Assembly: GCA_965197575.1 (NCBI GenBank) | Contig: OZ240214.1 | Coordinates: 2,976,001-3,040,000, forward strand | Length of the DNA stretch: 64,000 nucleotides | Direction: 5' to 3' | Source of the DNA: VXOI01 sp965197575 | GTDB taxonomy: Bacteria; Chloroflexota; Dehalococcoidia; Lucifugimonadales; UBA3495 | Shown: positions 1 to 7,848 of the stretch, piece by piece | Position numbering within the stretch: the first letter of the stretch is position 1 | Layout: each line of letters opens with the position of its first letter | The notes under the pieces: generated by a model | Database searches by the model: none | What the model was told of the DNA's origin: nothing | What the model saw: only the letters and a program-made list of their open reading frames with translations | Made by a program: the position numbers and the translations under genes

Positions 1-135
1 TCGCGCACGAGACCGGCGGGGACGGTAACGCCCTACGAGGACTTCACCGAGGACCGGGTGCAAGACCTGCGCAATCAGAACCTGGCCGGCGATTCCGTTT
101 GGCTGGGAGTCTCCCAACTTCCCACGCCGAGATAG
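1..135 (+). CDS. aprB: C-terminal end of probable adenylylsulfate reductase beta subunit (partial)
   Basis: An open frame enters from the left edge and stops with TAG at 133-135. The visible 44 residues include TVTPYEDF followed by an acidic stretch and LRNQNLAGD, which resembles the tail of AprB proteins (PF-x-G-x-PEP-x-x-x-DL). The 4Fe-4S ferredoxin part lies outside the window. The identification rests mainly on the neighbour, since aprB is normally directly upstream of aprA and this frame ends 77 bases before the preferred aprA start. The beta subunit passes electrons from an external donor to the FAD of AprA. Sequence similarity alone is weak at this length. Confidence 0.5.
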   Translation, partial: SRTRPAGTVTPYEDFTEDRVQDLRNQNLAGDSVWLGVSQLPTPR

Positions 136-212
136 TTTCGGACGAGGCAGTTTCGAGTATCGAATCGAGTCCCCCTCCAACAACGAGAGGGGTAAAGGAT
201 GAGGGTCGAGTT

Positions 213-2093
213 TTGCCGTTACCTAGCACAGAAACAGTCGATTGCGACATCCTGATCATCGGCGGCGGCATGTCGGGCTGCGGCGCCGCATTCGAGGCAA
301 AGTATTGGGCCGGCGACCGCCGCGTCGTGCTGGTCGAGAAGGCCGCCATAGAACGCAGCGGGGCCACCGGCGAAGGGCTGTCGGCTATCAATTGCTACAT
401 GGGCCAGCGCTACGGTTGGAACACCCCCGAGGACTTCGTGAACTACGTGGTCAACGACATGATGGGCCTGGCCCGCGAGGACCTCGTCTACGACGTGGGC
501 CGCCATGTGGACAACTCGGTTCACCTGCTGGAAGAGTGGGGACTGCCCATCTGGAAGCAGGAAAACGGGCAATACGAGCGCATCGGCCGCTGGCAAATTC
601 CCATCCACGGCGAGTCGATCAAGCCCATCGCCGCCGAACCGGCCCGGACGGCCCTGGGGCCGGAGAACATCTACGAGCGTGTGGCCATCACCCACCTGCT
701 CACCGACGCCGACGACCCCGAAAAAATCGCGGGCGCGCTGGGCTTTTCGGTGCGGGAAGACAAGTTCTACGTGTTCCGGTCGCCGGTGGTCATCATCACC
801 ACCGGGGGAGCGTCCAACGTCTTCCGGCCCCGGTCGGTGAGCGAGGGACTGGGCCGGACCTGGTACTCGGTGTTCGCCACCGGATCGGCCTACGGCCTGA
901 TGATACCCATAGGCGCGGAAATGACGCAGATGGAGCACCGTTTCGTGCCCACCCGCTTCAAGGACGGCTACGGTCCGGTGGGTATGTGGTTCCAGTATTT
1001 CCACGCCCACGTGACCAACGCCCTGGGCGAGGACTACACCGTCACCAGGGCCGACGAACTCAGCAAGTACGAGCCCTATGGCTCCGCCATCCCCACGCCC
1101 ACGCCGTTGCGCAACCACCAGATGTTCCTCGACATTCGCGACGGACTCGGCCCCATGTCGATGCGGACAGACGAGGCGATGCACAAGCTGGCCGCCGGCC
1201 CTGACGGTACGCTGGACCCGGCCAAGATGGACCAGGTGCGAAACGAGGCTTGGGAGGACTTTCTGGACATGACCATCTCCCAAGCGCTGACCTGGGCCTC
1301 CCAGAACATCGCCCCGGAGGATACCCCCTCGGAGGTGGTCCTGGCCGAGCCCTACATCATGGGTTCCCACTCCGGCGAGGCCGGCGCTTGGGTCAGCGGC
1401 CCCGAGGACGTGGCCGACGGCGATTACTTCTGGGGCTACAACCGCATGACGACCACCAAGGGGCTGTTCGCGGCTGGCGACGGCGTCGGCGCGGCCCCTC
1501 ACAAGTTCTCCTCCGGCTCCTTCACCGAGGGGCGAATCGCCGCCAAGGCCGCGGTCAACTACCTGGCCGACAACCCTGGGCGCGCCAACCCCGGCGACCA
1601 GCAGGTACAGGGGCTGCAACAGGCCATATGGACGCCACTGGAGACCTTCGACCGCTACAAGGGCGGCACCACTGCCGAGGAAATCAACCCCAACTACATC
1701 ACGCCCAAGCAGGGGTTGGTGCGGCTGCAAAAGATCATGGACGAATACGGGGCCGGAACGTCGGCGTGGTACACCACCAACGGCCCAATGTTAGAGCGCG
1801 GCATCCAGTTGATCGAGATGCTGCGCCAGGACCTGGGCCACCTGGCCGCCCGCAGCCGCCACGAGCTGATGCGCTGCTGGGAGTTGGCGCACCGGGCTTG
1901 GGTCGGCGAGGCCCACCTGCGGCACCTGCTCTACCGCGAAGAGACCCGCTGGCCCGGCTATTACTACCGCTCGGACTTCCCCAACCTCGACGACGCGAAC
2001 TGGCGCGTTTTCGTGAACTCGCGTTACGACCGGGCGACCGATAGCTGGTCGCTGATGACGAGGCCCTACCGCAACCTGATAACCAGCATTTGA
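213..2093 (+). CDS. aprA: Adenylylsulfate reductase alpha subunit (AprA)
   Basis: This is the FAD subunit of APS reductase, which interconverts APS with sulfite and AMP in dissimilatory sulfur metabolism in the cytoplasm. An N-terminal dinucleotide fold (IIGGGMSGCGAAFEA) is followed by the AprA-specific stretch GEGLSAINCYMGQ, the block VPTRFKDGYGPVG that carries the substrate-binding Arg, and EPYIMGSHSGEAGAW with the active-site His. Length is about 626-664 residues, normal for AprA. The frame is open from a TTG at 99 that overlaps aprB. There is no ATG or GTG start, so I prefer TTG 213, which has GGATGAGGG upstream and leaves a normal short N-terminus. No sat, qmo or aprM is visible in the window. 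Reductive or oxidative direction cannot be decided from the sequence. Confidence 0.93.
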   Translation: MPLPSTETVDCDILIIGGGMSGCGAAFEAKYWAGDRRVVLVEKAAIERSGATGEGLSAINCYMGQRYGWNTPEDFVNYVVNDMMGLAREDLVYDVGRHVDNSVHLLEEWGLPIWKQENGQYERIGRWQIPIHGESIKPIAAEPARTALGPENIYERVAITHLLTDADDPEKIAGALGFSVREDKFYVFRSPVVIITTGGASNVFRPRSVSEGLGRTWYSVFATGSAYGLMIPIGAEMTQMEHRFVPTRFKDGYGPVGMWFQYFHAHVTNALGEDYTVTRADELSKYEPYGSAIPTPTPLRNHQMFLDIRDGLGPMSMRTDEAMHKLAAGPDGTLDPAKMDQVRNEAWEDFLDMTISQALTWASQNIAPEDTPSEVVLAEPYIMGSHSGEAGAWVSGPEDVADGDYFWGYNRMTTTKGLFAAGDGVGAAPHKFSSGSFTEGRIAAKAAVNYLADNPGRANPGDQQVQGLQQAIWTPLETFDRYKGGTTAEEINPNYITPKQGLVRLQKIMDEYGAGTSAWYTTNGPMLERGIQLIEMLRQDLGHLAARSRHELMRCWELAHRAWVGEAHLRHLLYREETRWPGYYYRSDFPNLDDANWRVFVNSRYDRATDSWSLMTRPYRNLITSI

Positions 2094-2106
2094 TCGCCAT
2101 TCCAGA

Positions 2107-2135
2107 CCGAATCCTGTAAATCCTGTGCATCCATA
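2107..2135. repeat. Dispersed intergenic repeat (AATCCTGT-N-ATCCTGT type)
   Basis: The short stretch downstream of aprA has two imperfect tandem AATCCTGT units ending in CATCCAT. A close relative lies at 12117-12145 after the HAD gene. Both lie just past stop codons. No coding potential is seen. Confidence 0.5.
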
Positions 2136-2147
2136 TTCGTTCGCCCG

Positions 2148-2924
2148 CTAATACCTGACCCGGAAGGACCGCCGCCCGCTATCGGCCCGCAGCGGCTGCC
2201 GGAGCAACAGCCGGTAGGCGGCCATTAGAACCATGCCCGCCAAGAACCCGCCGACGTGGGCGAAGAACGCGACGCTTACCGTGCCGGGCAAGGCCAGGGA
2301 ACCCAAGCCCTGAATGAGCTGCCACACGAACCACGCGCCCAGCAGAAAGACCGCCGGCAACTCGATCACGGTGATGATGAAGAAGATGACCAGCGCCCGC
2401 ACCCGGTTGAAGGGGTAGGTGACCAGGTAAGCGCCCAAGACGCCGGAAACGGCCCCGCTGGCCCCGATCAGGGGCGCCTGCGATTGGGGATCGATCATCA
2501 AGTGGCCCAACGCCGCCGCCACGCCGGTAGCCAGGTAGAAGACCAGGAACTTGACGCGCCCCAGCAGATTCTCGATGTTGTCGCCGAACACCCAGAGGAA
2601 CATCATGTTCCCGGCCAAGTGAAAGAAGCCGCCGTGGATGAACATCGAGGTGATCATGGTGGCCCAAGTGGGTAAGGGCGTATCCACGTCGGCCCCCGGC
2701 AGGCCGATCACCCCGGTGAATTCTTGGCCGCCAGTGAATTCGTAGGGGATGAACCCCCATTTGAGGAAAAACAGGGTGATGTCGGTCCCGCCGCCGCCCG
2801 TAAGCAAGCCGAGGCCGCCCACGGACAACTCGTAGAGGAACACGAGAATGTTGACGCCGATGAGCGCACGGGTGACCACCGGCAGCGCCGGGCCGCGCAC
2901 GTCGGCGTCGGAGAAGGGAATCAC
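2148..2924 (-). CDS. Rhomboid family intramembrane serine protease
   Basis: This is a membrane protease of the rhomboid family with several hydrophobic helices. The catalytic Ser sits in LIGASGAVSG and the catalytic His in FFAHVGGFLAG, and the loop HGGFFHLAGNMMFLWVFGDN is typical of the family. The frame is open further upstream, but residues before VIPFSDADVR are Pro-rich and lie within an inverted repeat. The GTG at 2924 gives the usual short rhomboid N-terminus (about 258 aa). Bases 2935-2968 upstream form a strong hairpin that overlaps the GGGAGGGAG ribosome-binding region. It lies 77 bases downstream of the cytidylate-kinase-like gene on the same strand. The substrate is unknown. Confidence 0.9.
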   Translation of the reverse strand: MIPFSDADVRGPALPVVTRALIGVNILVFLYELSVGGLGLLTGGGGTDITLFFLKWGFIPYEFTGGQEFTGVIGLPGADVDTPLPTWATMITSMFIHGGFFHLAGNMMFLWVFGDNIENLLGRVKFLVFYLATGVAAALGHLMIDPQSQAPLIGASGAVSGVLGAYLVTYPFNRVRALVIFFIITVIELPAVFLLGAWFVWQLIQGLGSLALPGTVSVAFFAHVGGFLAGMVLMAAYRLLLRQPLRADSGRRSFRVRY

Positions 2925-2934
2925 CGGCCAGGCT

Positions 2935-2968
2935 CCCTCCCGTTGGGAGGTCTCTCCCAACGGGAGGG
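2935..2968. repeat. Perfect 15-bp inverted repeat overlapping the rhomboid RBS
   Basis: The two 15-base arms are perfectly complementary around a 4-base loop (GTCT). On the minus strand the second arm contains the purine-rich sequence expected to act as the Shine-Dalgarno of the rhomboid gene. It could act as a terminator for the upstream gene or mask the start of translation. It also resembles the CCCTC/GAGGG repeats elsewhere in the window. Confidence 0.7.
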
Positions 2969-3000
2969 TATTCGGGGCCCCGGCCGGAAATACGGCGGGA

Positions 3001-3711
3001 CTATGACGCGGGGACCAGTTCGCGGGCGGCGCTGGCAACCACGTCGGCGGCGGTGCTTGGGTCCATCCGGCCCATGTTCAGCATCATGTGGTAGTGGGAA
3101 GGGTCGTTGGGGTTGAACTGGAAGAACCGCCGGAAGTATCCCTCCCTGGCGCGTTCCAGTTCGACCACGTAGACCTCCGCCTCGGCTTGCGCGTAGTGCT
3201 CGCGCTGCATCAGGGTGTTGACCCGCACTTCCATCGGGGCTAGCAGGCCCACGTGGAGGGTGCCTGGGTTGGCTTCCAGGATGGCGTTCGCGCCCCGTCC
3301 GATGATCACCGCGTTGCCCTGCCCGTAGATGTCCATCACGACCTTGGTGGTGGCGTCGATAAACGTCTTGTCGTCCACCCTCTGGTTGGCGGGGCTGCTG
3401 CCCTCGCCCATCATTTCCATGAAGGTCTCCGGCGGCAGGTTCTCTATGCCCCGGCCAAAGTAAGGCTCGCCGCTCACCCCGGACATCGCCGAGCGTTCCA
3501 GCATGGTCTGGAGGAAGCGGCCCAGCCGGTCGCGGAAGCGGTCGGGCCGTTGCTCCTTGGCGATCAGAGCGCCTACGGGAGAACCCACGATGCGGGCCGC
3601 TTGGGTGAACACCAAGCGGTCGAAGAAGCTCAGTTCCAATTGCTGGGCGACCATCTGGCCGATAGTAACCGCGCCGCAACCCAAGGGTCCGTTAATCGTT
3701 ATTACCGCCAT
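3001..3711 (-). CDS. Cytidylate kinase-like family protein
   Basis: This 236-residue protein has the look of the cytidylate-kinase-like P-loop family. It starts MAVITINGPLGCGAVTIGQ, where a GxxGxG-type phosphate loop occupies the Walker A position but the usual GK[ST] is altered. It continues with FDRLVF and GRGANAIL, as in related family members. True CMP kinase activity is doubtful because the loop lacks the canonical Lys. Such proteins are widespread in Chloroflexota and Firmicutes with unproven substrates. The start is the ATG at 3711. Rhomboid lies downstream on the same strand. Confidence 0.75.
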   Translation of the reverse strand: MAVITINGPLGCGAVTIGQMVAQQLELSFFDRLVFTQAARIVGSPVGALIAKEQRPDRFRDRLGRFLQTMLERSAMSGVSGEPYFGRGIENLPPETFMEMMGEGSSPANQRVDDKTFIDATTKVVMDIYGQGNAVIIGRGANAILEANPGTLHVGLLAPMEVRVNTLMQREHYAQAEAEVYVVELERAREGYFRRFFQFNPNDPSHYHMMLNMGRMDPSTAADVVASAARELVPAS

Positions 3712-3762
3712 CGCACTTCCTCCAACTCCAAATAGACTGCTTTCAGGCTGTCCCCATACCGC

Positions 3763-4335
3763 TCAGGCGTTAAAGAGCCGCGCCCGGCGGCGGGAGTATT
3801 CGTCGGCCAGCAGGCCCAGAGCATACGAATCGAACCATTGCTCCCCCCGGCGGTGGGCCTTGCGGAAATGGCCTTCCAGAACAAACCCGATGCTCTCCAC
3901 CATGTTCATGGCGTTGCGGTTGTACTCGGGAACGTCCACCCAAATCCGGTGCAACCCCAGATCGTTGAATGCGTGGTCCAGCAACCCGATCAGGGCGGTG
4001 GTGCCGTAGCGATGGTGCCAGAGGTCTTTGCGGCCCACCAGCAGATAAGCCTGCGCCTCCAGCAGGGGCCACTCGATAACCAGTTGGGCTTCGCCGATAT
4101 GTTCGCCGTCGCCGGTGTAGACCGCAAACACCTTGCGGTTTTCGTCGTTGAACACCCGGTTCCAGTCGTGGGCGTCACCCTTCAGAACACTGGAAGGCGA
4201 ATAACCGGCATGGAGAGGCGCGCCGTCTTCCCCCAAGCCATACCAGGAGGAATTGACCTCCTCGTCTTCCAGCCATTGGGTCAGCCGCTCCACGTCATTG
4301 CGGGTTGGTATCGAGAGCGTCACTTCCGGTGTCAT
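3763..4335 (-). CDS. GNAT family N-acetyltransferase (RimJ/RimL type)
   Basis: This is a 190-residue acetyltransferase of the ribosomal-protein/aminoglycoside N-acetyltransferase type. The acetyl-CoA-binding beta4-alpha3 region is around HHRYGTTALIGLLDHAFND. It is followed by the family hallmark of a conserved Asn and Met in YNRNAMNMVESIGFVLEGHFRKA, matching the RimL pattern N-x-x-x-x-x-x-x-x-GF-x-x-EG-x-x-R. It starts at the ATG at 4335. Its substrate cannot be inferred. The neighbours (cytidylate-kinase-like gene and a divergent aldolase) give no functional hint. Confidence 0.88.
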   Translation of the reverse strand: MTPEVTLSIPTRNDVERLTQWLEDEEVNSSWYGLGEDGAPLHAGYSPSSVLKGDAHDWNRVFNDENRKVFAVYTGDGEHIGEAQLVIEWPLLEAQAYLLVGRKDLWHHRYGTTALIGLLDHAFNDLGLHRIWVDVPEYNRNAMNMVESIGFVLEGHFRKAHRRGEQWFDSYALGLLADEYSRRRARLFNA

Positions 4336-4496
4336 TTCGTACCCCCACTAATAGGGTGAAGTGATGTTATGTATGGTAGGGCAAAGTGTGGCGAGTAGTA
4401 TACTCCCGTATGTCGAATGCGCCTAGCATCGGCGGGCGGCAAATTTCGGTCCCATCATGCAATCGAGGCAAAATCCAGAATCCGGAAGGAGGCACA

Positions 4497-5279
4497 ATGA
4501 GAGCGAATACTCTGAAGGTGAGACTGCAAGACGGAAAGGCGGTGTTCGGGGTGATGATCACCTTCCCCTCGGCCCCGGTGGTGGAAATGCTGGGCTGCCT
4601 GGGTTTCGACTGGGTGCTCCTCGACAACGAGCACGGCTCGATCACCGTGGACAACTCCGAAGACCTGGTGCGGGCGTCCGAACTGTCCGGCATCGCTCCG
4701 ATAGTCCGGCCGGTGGCCAACCGCCCGGAGATAATCGCTCCCTTCCTAGACCGGGGCGCTTGGGGGGTGCAGATTCCCCACGTGAACACGGCGGAAGAGG
4801 CAAGCGCGGCGGTCGACGCGGTGAAATACTACCCCGAAGGCCACCGGGGGATATTCAGCCGCAGCCGCCCCGCCGGTTACGGCTTCGCGGGATCAACCGG
4901 GGACTACGTGGCCGAGGCCAACCGGAACACGCTGGTCTGCTTGATGCTGGAAGAGGTCGAGGCCATAGAGAACCTGGAGTCGATGGTCCAGGTGGACGGC
5001 GTGGACGTCTTTTTCATCGGCTCCGGCGACCTGTCGCAGTCGATGGGCTACCCCGGCCAGCAGACTCACCCGGAAGTGCAGGCGATGATGGAGCGCGGCG
5101 TCGACGTCATCGTCAAGTCGGGCAAAATCGCCGGCGTAAGCTGCCCCGACAACTACGTTCCCAAGTTCCTCGACCTGGGCGTCCAATACTTCCACGGCAA
5201 CGTGAACAGCCTGGTCCAAACCGCTAGCGTAGCCTATCTGGACACCATGCGAGAATCAGCCGCCAAAGCGGGCCTGTAA
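4497..5279 (+). CDS. HpcH/HpaI-type aldolase/citrate lyase family protein
   Basis: This is a class II pyruvate-type aldolase of the HpaI family, which reversibly cleaves 4-hydroxy-2-oxo acids using a divalent metal. The signatures are WVLLDNEHGSI with the acidic metal ligand and active-site His, the Arg in IVRPVANRPE, WGVQIPHVNTAEEA, and the Glu-rich metal site CLMLEEVEAIENL with FIGSGDLSQSMG. The start is the ATG at 4497 preceded by GGAAGGAGG at ideal spacing. A longer in-frame extension upstream lacks an RBS. Length is 260 aa, normal for the family. It stands alone and could act on sugar acids or aromatic catabolites. Confidence 0.9.
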   Translation: MRANTLKVRLQDGKAVFGVMITFPSAPVVEMLGCLGFDWVLLDNEHGSITVDNSEDLVRASELSGIAPIVRPVANRPEIIAPFLDRGAWGVQIPHVNTAEEASAAVDAVKYYPEGHRGIFSRSRPAGYGFAGSTGDYVAEANRNTLVCLMLEEVEAIENLESMVQVDGVDVFFIGSGDLSQSMGYPGQQTHPEVQAMMERGVDVIVKSGKIAGVSCPDNYVPKFLDLGVQYFHGNVNSLVQTASVAYLDTMRESAAKAGL

Positions 5280-5372
5280 TGGCAGCGGGGCGGGGCTGGT
5301 TAGTATCCAGCAGGAATGACACCCTGCGCTTCCTTCTTCGCCCCCCTTCTTGCTTCCGGTGGCAGGTGCAGG

Positions 5373-5894
5373 TCACCCGGCATCCAACCTTGTATCTTCT
5401 TCGACGAAATCTATGTCTGCCTGGGACGGAACGCGAAACGAGAATTTCGTCCTGCCATTTGGTTGCGTTACGGCAAAATCCCCCGCGCCCATGACATCCA
5501 TTCCGATCAACATATCAGCGCCGGTGAGGTCGCCCTGGGTAACGCGGATGCCATGGAACAGGACTCCATTGGGCAGTCGGATGTTGACCAGGAATGTTTG
5601 TGCTTGGCTCATCCCTTGAGCATGAAAGACATTCGTCATGCCTGTTGAAATCAAGCCACAAGCAGTCACGACCGCTTGAGTGATCACACTAGCGGTGGCG
5701 CCTGTATCCCAAATAGCGGTGAAAGGCGCCATAGCAGGCTGTGGATCACTGCTGTTGGGGCCCCGGCCTGAGAAACCTCGCATTGGTTGCGGAGGACATT
5801 TACCCGGTTTGGAAAAACCGTGGTGAAACTGGACCCCGGTCTCTGGACTATGAGAATCCCACACGCGAATGAAAAGTCTGCGTGTATGCTTCAT
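5373..5894 (-). CDS. Retropepsin-like aspartic protease, module copy 1
   Basis: This 173-residue single-domain protein carries one retropepsin motif (AIWDTGATASVI) and a second half ending MLIGMDVMGAGDFAV, the hydrophobic-hydrophobic-G pattern of clan AA proteases. A conserved tail, TKFSFRVPS, follows. Such proteins would act as homodimers, with each subunit giving one Asp. The reading frame begins inside the end of the upstream DUF5678-like gene (46-base overlap), indicating translational coupling. The exact start is uncertain. It is the first of three copies of this two-gene arrangement in the window (also near 14.3 and 62.6 kb). The protease assignment is from the motif; the target is unknown. 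Confidence 0.75.
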   Translation of the reverse strand: MKHTRRLFIRVWDSHSPETGVQFHHGFSKPGKCPPQPMRGFSGRGPNSSDPQPAMAPFTAIWDTGATASVITQAVVTACGLISTGMTNVFHAQGMSQAQTFLVNIRLPNGVLFHGIRVTQGDLTGADMLIGMDVMGAGDFAVTQPNGRTKFSFRVPSQADIDFVEEDTRLDAG

Positions 5895-6093
5895 CGCCTT
5901 CAGACACTCTCTGAACGAGGAATGTCCCTAGCGAGTGGCTCTTTTGTGTCTCAATAACAGCGGCAAGTTCGCTGTCATATGCGCCGAGAACCTCACCGTC
6001 CTTAAGCACGATGACCTTACCGTCGTACTTCTTCACCATCTCTTCTTGGTTAGCGAGGTAAAACTCAAACTCTTTCTTAAGCTCATTACTCAT
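5848..6093 (-). CDS. DUF5678-like small protein, module copy 1
   Basis: This is an 81-residue acidic protein with the pattern YLANQEEMVKKYDGKVIVLKDGEVLGAYDSE, typical of DUF5678-type proteins. It has a short helix, then a beta strand with V-x-x-KDGEV, then a Thr/His-rich segment GTFLVQRV. The ATG at 6093 has GAGG eight bases upstream and is preferred to the longer frame from 6126. It overlaps the downstream retropepsin frame. The function is unknown. Its repeated pairing with a retropepsin suggests it is a partner, inhibitor or substrate. Confidence 0.7.
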   Translation of the reverse strand: MSNELKKEFEFYLANQEEMVKKYDGKVIVLKDGEVLGAYDSELAAVIETQKSHSLGTFLVQRVSEGDEAYTQTFHSRVGFS

Positions 6094-6303
6094 AGTTCTA
6101 TCCTCGTCTAAGAACGAGTATGGCAAGTGGCGCTCTAGACCCCGGCCACGAGACGGTCAACAAATCGTTTGGTTTACTTTTGCATATAATCCCCTACAAC
6201 AGACCCCTTATAACGGGCTGAGGAGGTAGTTAGCCGGAGAAGTCTGAAGCCCCGCCATGCGGGGCTCCAATAGCTCCAACGAATCTGGGGGCCTGGCCGG
6301 CTG

Positions 6304-7323
6304 CTAGGCCGGAACGGGCATGTTGCGGACGGAGTGGATCGCCCTTACCTGGTCCATCAGCAGGGCGAAGTTTTGGAAGGTCAGGGACTGGGGCCCGTCG
6401 CACTTGGCTACGTCCGGGTTGGGGTGAACTTCGATTATCAGCCCATGTGCGCCTGCCGCCACGGCGGCTAGGGCGACGGGCGTGACCAGATACCATTTGC
6501 CGGTGCTGTGGCTGGGGTCGGCCACGATGGGCAGGTGGCTCAACCGCTTGATCACCGGGATCGCCGCCACGTCCATCGTGAACCGGGTGAATTGCTCGAA
6601 GGCCCGGATGCCGCGCTCGCACAGCATCACCTGATCGTTGCCTTGGGCCATCACGTACTCGGCGGCCAGCAGCCACTCCTCGTAGGACGCGGCCAGACCA
6701 CGCTTGACCATCACCGGCTTGCGGGTCATGCCGACCTCGTCGAGCAGGTTGTAGTTCTGCATGTTGCGCGCGCCGATTTGCAGAATGTCAGCGTATTGGG
6801 CCACCGTGTCAACGTCCGTGGGCGACATCACCTCGGTGATTACCGGCAGCCCGGTCTCCTGCCTGGCGAGGGCCAGCAGCTTCAGGCCGTCCAGCCCCAT
6901 GCCGCGGAAGCTGTACGGTGAGGTGCGGGGCTTGAATGCGCCGCCGCGCATCACCGTAGCCCCGGAGGCTTTCACCGCCTTGGCAGTGGAAACCATCTGC
7001 TCCTCGTCTTCCACGGAACACGGCCCGGCCATGATCACCGGGTCGGGCCCGCCGATGACGGCATTGCCGACGGTTACGGTCGAGTTGTCCGGGTGAAACT
7101 CCCGGCTGGCCAGCTTGTAGGGCTTGGAAATAACCACCACCTGCATCACGCCCGGCAGCAACTCCAGCTCGTCTTTGAAGTCGGGCGGGATTGAGCCGAG
7201 CACGCCGACCACGGTCCGTTCCTCACCTTGAGAGATGTGGGCGGCGAGGCCGCGGGCCTCGATTCGCTCTTGGACCAAATCGGTATTGTCCGGGGAACTG
7301 TCTGTAGCCATTACCACGATCAT
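6304..7323 (-). CDS. aroF: 3-deoxy-7-phosphoheptulonate synthase (DAHP synthase, type I beta)
   Basis: This enzyme catalyses the first step of the shikimate pathway, condensing phosphoenolpyruvate with erythrose 4-phosphate. Residues 1-70 form the ferredoxin-like (ACT-like) regulatory domain found in Thermotoga-type enzymes. The barrel follows with IMAGPCSVE carrying the metal-binding Cys, GGAFKPRTSPYSFRG, ILQIGARNMQN, VMVKRGL, and IVADPSHSTGKW with the metal-binding His. Length is 339 aa, as expected. It is the last gene of a minus-strand trpA-aroH-aroF cluster, 136 bases downstream of aroH. The N-terminal domain implies feedback control by an aromatic amino acid or chorismate product. Confidence 0.96.
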   Translation of the reverse strand: MIVVMATDSSPDNTDLVQERIEARGLAAHISQGEERTVVGVLGSIPPDFKDELELLPGVMQVVVISKPYKLASREFHPDNSTVTVGNAVIGGPDPVIMAGPCSVEDEEQMVSTAKAVKASGATVMRGGAFKPRTSPYSFRGMGLDGLKLLALARQETGLPVITEVMSPTDVDTVAQYADILQIGARNMQNYNLLDEVGMTRKPVMVKRGLAASYEEWLLAAEYVMAQGNDQVMLCERGIRAFEQFTRFTMDVAAIPVIKRLSHLPIVADPSHSTGKWYLVTPVALAAVAAGAHGLIIEVHPNPDVAKCDGPQSLTFQNFALLMDQVRAIHSVRNMPVPA

Positions 7324-7459
7324 GTCTGCTTCACCATCCGGTACTTGTCGGATTACTCGTCCAGATCAGGAACTCCTACAGACCCGGCAAAACCTCACGC
7401 CGCCTTTTGGTGGTCGTCGTTCTGCAACTCCCCGCTCCGCGTTGACCAATCTCCTGCGG

Positions 7460-7813
7460 TCAAGACCGCAAAACGTCGGTCCCCCTCAAATACTTGTTTA
7501 CCAGTTCCTGCGGCTCCTTATCGGTATTCACCAGTATAAGTATCCTGATACAACGGTTCAAGCTACCCGGCACCGCCACCTCGGTCGCCCCCATCAGGGC
7601 GGTGTTGGTCCAGCCCAGTTGCCGGGCGGCGGCGGCGGGAAACACCGCGTTGAGATCGGGCGTAGTGGTGAAGTATACGGCGGCCAGGTCCCGTTCTTGT
7701 AGCTCGTTGGCTTCGATGAGCGCTTCCAGCAGCTCTCTGGTGGCCCCATGAATCGCTTCGGCGGAGTTGGCGTCGGCCACCGTGGCCCCTCGTATTCCTC
7801 GACAGACGGTCAT
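7460..7813 (-). CDS. aroH: Chorismate mutase, AroH type
   Basis: This 117-residue monofunctional chorismate mutase of the Bacillus AroH class converts chorismate to prephenate in Phe/Tyr synthesis. Key residues are the Arg in RGIRGAT near the N-terminus, the aspartate/asparagine region TTTPDLNAVFPA, and the second active-site Arg in VPGSLNRCIRILILVN. It lies 35 bases downstream of trpA and upstream of aroF on the same strand, so one transcript would serve both Trp and Phe/Tyr branches. The C-terminus is slightly polar and may close the trimer active site. Confidence 0.95.
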   Translation of the reverse strand: MTVCRGIRGATVADANSAEAIHGATRELLEALIEANELQERDLAAVYFTTTPDLNAVFPAAAARQLGWTNTALMGATEVAVPGSLNRCIRILILVNTDKEPQELVNKYLRGTDVLRS

Positions 7814-7848
7814 CGGCAGCTTCCTCCATCGGCCTGTCGCATCCGGTG

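Noticed and set aside
219..1730. Long minus-strand frame opposite aprA
   Set aside because: It is the antisense shadow of a clear AprA gene. High GC content leaves long open frames on the other strand, and there is no RBS or family motif.
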